From DATGMB01 sp035293845 (GTDB taxonomy: Bacteria; Acidobacteriota; Terriglobia; Bryobacterales; Bryobacteraceae), in assembly GCA_035293845.1 (NCBI GenBank), contig DATGMB010000114.1, forward strand, positions 1 through 29,507: DNA of 29,507 nucleotides, in the 5' to 3' direction. Positions within the stretch are counted from its first letter, which is position 1, and each line of letters starts with the position of its first letter. The position numbers and the translations under genes are program-made. A model generated the notes under the pieces. The model was not told the origin of the DNA and ran no database searches. It saw only the letters and a list, made by a program, of their open reading frames with translations. Shown piece after piece: positions 27,301 through 29,507 of the stretch.

Positions 27301-27870
27301 AACGGCTGGCAGATTTCCGGCGTCACGCAGGTTCAGAGCGGCTTGAACCTGCAGGCGTCCGTGAGCGCGAACATGAATTTCACGGGCGTGCTTCCTGCCG
27401 GAACGCTGCTGCCCAACGGGCAGACCCTCGCAGCCGATACCGGCATGAACAACCAGAACACGCTGGGCACGCCGGACGCACAGCTCGAACCGTTCGTCAC
27501 CTGCAATCCCGCTTCGGGCCTGCACACGAAGCCGGGGACGTTCGGGCAGTACATCAATCCGAACTGCTTTGCGCCGCCGACCATCGGGCACAACGGCACG
27601 TACGAGTGGCCGTACATCAAGGGCCCCTGGTTCATGAACCACGACCTCTCGCTGTTCAAGAATTATCAGTTCACCGAACAGCGGCAGTTGCAATTCCGCT
27701 TCATGGCGTACAACTTCCTGAACCACCCGATGCCGTCGTTCCTGGGCGGCGATCCCGGCCTCAACCTGAACATGAATGCGGCAGGCCAGGTGACCAACCA
27801 GAACTTCGGGACGGTTACGGAGAAGCTGGGCCACCGGGTGATCGAGATGGCCGTGAAGTTCTACTTCTAG
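24379..27870 (+). CDS. TonB-dependent receptor with carboxypeptidase-like regulatory domain (Oar-like)
   Basis: 1,163 residues, typical of the large acidobacterial receptors. A signal peptide (about 1-25, ending PLLAQ) is followed by a carboxypeptidase regulatory-like beta-sandwich (GAITGIVTDPSNAVVSGATVTLKN ... GYFNFASVPAGTYSVTVEAKGF, about 28-100), a plug domain (about 120-270, with VTGVTKAGGQNFHGEVFFYARN) and a long barrel ending with the outer-membrane C-terminal aromatic residue (VKFYF). It imports a large nutrient, probably glycan- or peptide-derived, using TonB energy; the substrate is unknown. ATG 24379 has GGAGAGGG a few bases upstream. It has its own promoter and a strong terminator. 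It is divergent from the malectin gene, which may hint at a shared sugar-related role. Confidence 0.93.
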   Translation: MNRSLQKTLGRWAAALAFTVPLLAQQNGAITGIVTDPSNAVVSGATVTLKNDLSKDSRKSVTNAEGYFNFASVPAGTYSVTVEAKGFKTLQRTGIVLNLGDQLTLPNLKLEVGATAEAVTVSAEAESVTTVDSGEKSAVLSFKQMDNVPIEGQNAADFIKIMPGMAMASDAAGMVQNQASYTGEKMGVGAGPIGNYSANGTRTGAMDIISDGAHIIDPGCNCGQATTMITDSMQEVKVMTSNFSAENQKGPVVVTGVTKAGGQNFHGEVFFYARNYNLNSNDWYNNTAGLPIPQSTYYYPGFNLGGPVLVPGTRFNKQRNKLFFFVNYEHYTQNIDNGALKAFVPTQAMRQGDFSPASLAAAGLNLPSTSGWSNVNGGINASTYPGGIIPPSDFDKTGAGILNLLPLPNANPAQTGGYNFVQGNVTYANGFQIAPRIDIAISENTKLYVSYRSQRESGNRRTTLWWGNTQDVPYPSQIIDTNNSDVVSANLTRVFSPTLTNEFIFTFSNLDLPNSFADPSKIDMNKLGISYKNIFGNPETELPEYTGWGGGVATMLNPSGFQLTGSLYAKKKLPTIADNVSKVWNTHTIKAGFYWEKTGNNQPSDSSVNGSMVVASWGSNSLGNAYADTLTGRIAQYSESNKDTILALAYHPISFYAQDSWKVNRRLTLDYGIRFDHLSPWYDENGTGLAIWNPALYNPNAPATALTGLDWHARDHNVPLSGVPARALFYSPRFGMAWDIFGTGKTVLRGGWGMYRYHDEQNVQAAALSITQGAYTFCANNCNGVMISQIGTFQPSAVIPGSIGALKMGDDEQPLTETYSFTISQRAPWKSTFEASYVGNQSSHLNNWNTSLFNINAIPIGGEFVGGQWSNAPNTQSFYPYPNYQTVSIASHALWQNYNALQVSWNKQSGRFNFLTNYTFSKTLGVRLWSNAASNVGLNNDYGPMASDRTHLFNLAYVYRLPDATKNHAVGALINGWQISGVTQVQSGLNLQASVSANMNFTGVLPAGTLLPNGQTLAADTGMNNQNTLGTPDAQLEPFVTCNPASGLHTKPGTFGQYINPNCFAPPTIGHNGTYEWPYIKGPWFMNHDLSLFKNYQFTEQRQLQFRFMAYNFLNHPMPSFLGGDPGLNLNMNAAGQVTNQNFGTVTEKLGHRVIEMAVKFYF

Positions 27871-27898
27871 CGGTTTCACGAGTCACTCGTAAGTCAGT

Positions 27899-27938
27899 GG
27901 GCCGGCCCCGGATGCGTGATCCGGGCGCCGGCCCTTTT
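27899..27938 (+). terminator. Strong terminator of the TonB receptor gene
   Basis: A 15-bp stem (GGGCCGGC + CCCGGAT against ATCCGGG + GCCGGCCC, one C bulged) around the loop GCGTG, followed by TTTT. It begins 29 bases after the stop codon. Confidence 0.9.
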
Positions 27939-27963
27939 GCGTTTGGCAGGCCGAGATCTGCTC

Positions 27964-28399
27964 TAACCGCAGAGACGCAGAGGACGCAGAGACCTACGCA
28001 GAGAAAGACCAGGGTCTTTCTGGGCGTCGCTTCCTATTCACCGCGCGGACCATATTCACCGCCGAGGCGCAGAGACGCAGAGGTTTGCGTGGAGAAGAGC
28101 TGGATCTCTCTGCGCCGCCCCGCGCATGCTGCGTTTCTGCGGCCGATTATTCACCACAGAGGCGCGGAGGACGCGGAGGTTACGCAGAGACAACCAGGAT
28201 CTCCCGGCGCCGCCCACAGAGGCGCGGAGGACGCGGAGGTTACGCAGAGACAACCAGGATCTCTCGGCGCCGCCCCCGCGCACGCTGCGTCTCTGCGGCC
28301 GCCCATTCACCGCGGAGGCGCGGAGGACGCGGAGATTACACGGAGAAAAACCCAGGATTTCTCTGCGCCGCCTCCGTGTACTCTGCGTCTCTGCGGTTA
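27964..28399. repeat. Block of CGCAGAGACGCAGAG-type hairpin repeats with terminal inverted repeats
   Basis: The 613 bases between the receptor and the VWFA gene hold, after the terminator, a 436-bp block. TAACCGCAGAGACGCAGAG at 27964-27982 is matched perfectly as an inverted repeat at 28381-28399. Inside are about five related units starting near 27965, 28058, 28152, 28213 and 28309. Each has a left arm of the type CACCGCGGAGGCGCGGAGG, a core near ACCAGGATCTCTC, and a right arm of the type CTGCGTCTCTGCGG, so each could fold. No convincing gene lies inside; open frames here are repeat-derived. The terminal repeat is nearly the same as the arms around the GxxExxY gene. Confidence 0.88.
28154..28263. 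repeat. 60-bp tandem duplication inside the repeat block
   Basis: Bases 28154-28203 are identical to 28214-28263 (50 of 50). The match continues for about 11 more bases with one mismatch (28204/28264). It points to a recent slip or unequal-recombination event. Confidence 0.9.
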
Positions 28400-28483
28400 A
28401 AGGAGGGCTTCGGCTTTGGTAAGCGGCGGCTGGAGGGCGGTGGGAAATGGGGGCGTGCTGGTTGCCGCGCGCCCCGGGGGATG

Positions 28484-29507
28484 CTACTTTTCGACTTTGA
28501 AGGTGGCCTGCTCTTCGGCTGTCGCGGCGCCTTGCTTCACGACGGCACGGATGACGTAATCGCCGGCGGGCATGGACTCGGCCGAGGAAGACATGATGTA
28601 GGGAATCCGGCCCTTTGCGTCGGCGGCGGGCAGTTGCAGGCCGCCTTTCCCGATCGGTTTGCCGTCCTTTAGATACTCCAATTCGATCGTCGGCTTGGCC
28701 GGGTTGCCCGGCTCCGGGTAGACGATAAAGAACATGGAGAGCGTCGCGCCCTTAACTGCCTTGATGGTTGTGTTCAGCGTGGGGGTGATGCGGCCGCCCT
28801 GGTACTGGAAGGGTTCGTTGGGGTCAAGGTCCTTGGCGCCGGGGGCGAGCGAACGGACGAGGCTGATGTCGGAAATCGAGAGGCCTTTCGGCGCTTCGGC
28901 CACGTAGGAGCTGCGCAGCGTGCCGATCTTGTTGTTCACCCGGTCCATGACGGCGGCTTCCAGGGTGTAGCGGCCGGGCGGCAGCGTGAGGACATCCTTG
29001 TACACGAAGTTGCCCTGCTTGATGGCGGAGAGGTTCTCTTCGGTTGCCTGGATGGGCACATCGCGGGTGAACTTCTGCACTACCGCGCCGCTCTCGTTCT
29101 TTACCAGGGCGACCATGGAAAGGCGGGCGTCGAAGTGCTTGGACTGGTCGGGCTGGAATTCGAGGCCTTCGACCGGCACTTCGACGACGATCGCCGTACC
29201 GACGCCCTGCGGCTCTGGCTGAAAACGAAAGAGGCGGGCACGGATGGGCACGTCGTGGGCGGTGGCGCCATCGGCCAGGGCTTTCAGCAGCGGCGGCTCG
29301 AAGGGCAGCAGGCCGGAGGTGCGCAGCTCCGGCGGAAGGGCGAAGTAGCCGTTCCGGGCCTGCACAACGACGTCCTTGCGATCGACTTCGACCTTGACGC
29401 GGCGGAACGAGCCGTCATAGTTCGCAATGCCGGGGTTGTAGGACACCTCGTAATAGCTGGCGATTTCTTCGTTGATCTTGCGGACCGGCACGCGCAGGTC
29501 GTTGCTG
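28484..29507 (-). CDS. VWFA-related acidobacterial protein, C-terminal part (partial)
   Basis: The frame stays open to the window edge, so only the C-terminal 341 or so residues are seen. The visible N-terminal part (ASYYEVSYNPGIANYDGSFRRVKVEV, then VVVQARNGYFA) is the end of the VWFA-related Acidobacterial domain, where the MIDAS part would lie upstream outside the window. The rest is beta-rich and probably extracytoplasmic: PPGRYTLEAAVMDRVNNKIG and PAGDYVIRAVVKQG look like repeated Ig-like or bacterial-surface folds. The family is abundant in Acidobacteria and of unknown function. A GTG at 29491 is in frame but is not a real start. Confidence 0.82.
   Translation of the reverse strand, partial: SNDLRVPVRKINEEIASYYEVSYNPGIANYDGSFRRVKVEVDRKDVVVQARNGYFALPPELRTSGLLPFEPPLLKALADGATAHDVPIRARLFRFQPEPQGVGTAIVVEVPVEGLEFQPDQSKHFDARLSMVALVKNESGAVVQKFTRDVPIQATEENLSAIKQGNFVYKDVLTLPPGRYTLEAAVMDRVNNKIGTLRSSYVAEAPKGLSISDISLVRSLAPGAKDLDPNEPFQYQGGRITPTLNTTIKAVKGATLSMFFIVYPEPGNPAKPTIELEYLKDGKPIGKGGLQLPAADAKGRIPYIMSSSAESMPAGDYVIRAVVKQGAATAEEQATFKVEK

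Noticed and set aside
27964..28399. CRISPR array
   Set aside because: Units differ from each other, contain inverted arms, have no unique spacers of constant length, and no cas genes are near.
27606..28400. Open frames through the repeat block (HRGAEDAEVTQRQPGS-type proteins)
   Set aside because: They are translations of the non-coding repeats, often mis-annotated as proteins.
28484..29491. Complete VWFA-related gene starting at GTG 29491
   Set aside because: The frame is open to the edge and the visible start is in the middle of a known domain.

Overview
The window is GC-rich bacterial chromosome, most likely from the phylum Acidobacteriota (Bryobacter/Solibacter-like). Pointers are a large TonB-dependent receptor with an N-terminal carboxypeptidase-type regulatory domain, a VWFA-related Acidobacterial-type protein at the right edge, many TPR proteins, a PEP-CTERM remnant, and a regulator-like winged-helix domain fused to malectin domains. 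This placement is inferred from gene content, not from a search.

Region 1 (1-10431, + strand) is a tightly packed operon: the end of an unknown gene, a secreted TPR/gluzincin metalloprotease-like protein, a MoxR AAA+ ATPase, a DUF58 protein, a BatA-like membrane VWA protein and a 1,266-residue DUF4175-like membrane protein with a long Gln/Gly-rich region. This is the MoxR/Bat type of cassette, normally linked to envelope integrity or metal-dependent folding. Between moxR and the DUF58 gene lies a foreign-looking insert: a GxxExxY (PD-(D/E)XK-like) gene bracketed by 29-bp inverted repeats.

Region 2 (10432-14201) starts with a striking gene. It is an AhpD/carboxymuconolactone-decarboxylase-family protein in which the second cysteine of the E-x11-C-x2-C-x3-H active site is an in-frame TGA, followed at the right distance by a SECIS-like hairpin. 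It is a strong selenoprotein candidate (C78-x-x-U81). Then come a TolC-like outer membrane protein, a truncated PEP-CTERM gene and a CPBP (CAAX-type) membrane protease.

Region 3 (14198-17107) has a four-gene minus-strand operon (DUF350, two unknown genes, a DUF3828-like secreted protein), a divergent tRNA-Gly(TCC), and a baeRF family 3 gene.

Region 4 (17166-19896, - strand) is a perR-katG peroxide-defence operon. It has a near-consensus promoter whose -10 is covered by a PerR-box-like palindrome, and all five PerR metal ligands are present.

Region 5 (19938-24189, - strand) has two coupled TPR genes, two tandem terminators, and a winged-helix/TM/double-malectin protein. Region 6 (24270-29507) has the TonB receptor with its own promoter and terminator, a 436-bp repeat block bounded by a perfect 19-bp inverted repeat of the same family as the repeats flanking the GxxExxY gene, and the C-terminal part of a VWFA-related protein running off the end.

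The two best leads are the TGA-containing AhpD-like gene with its hairpin, and the shared terminal repeats that link the GxxExxY insert to the repeat block 24 kb away.
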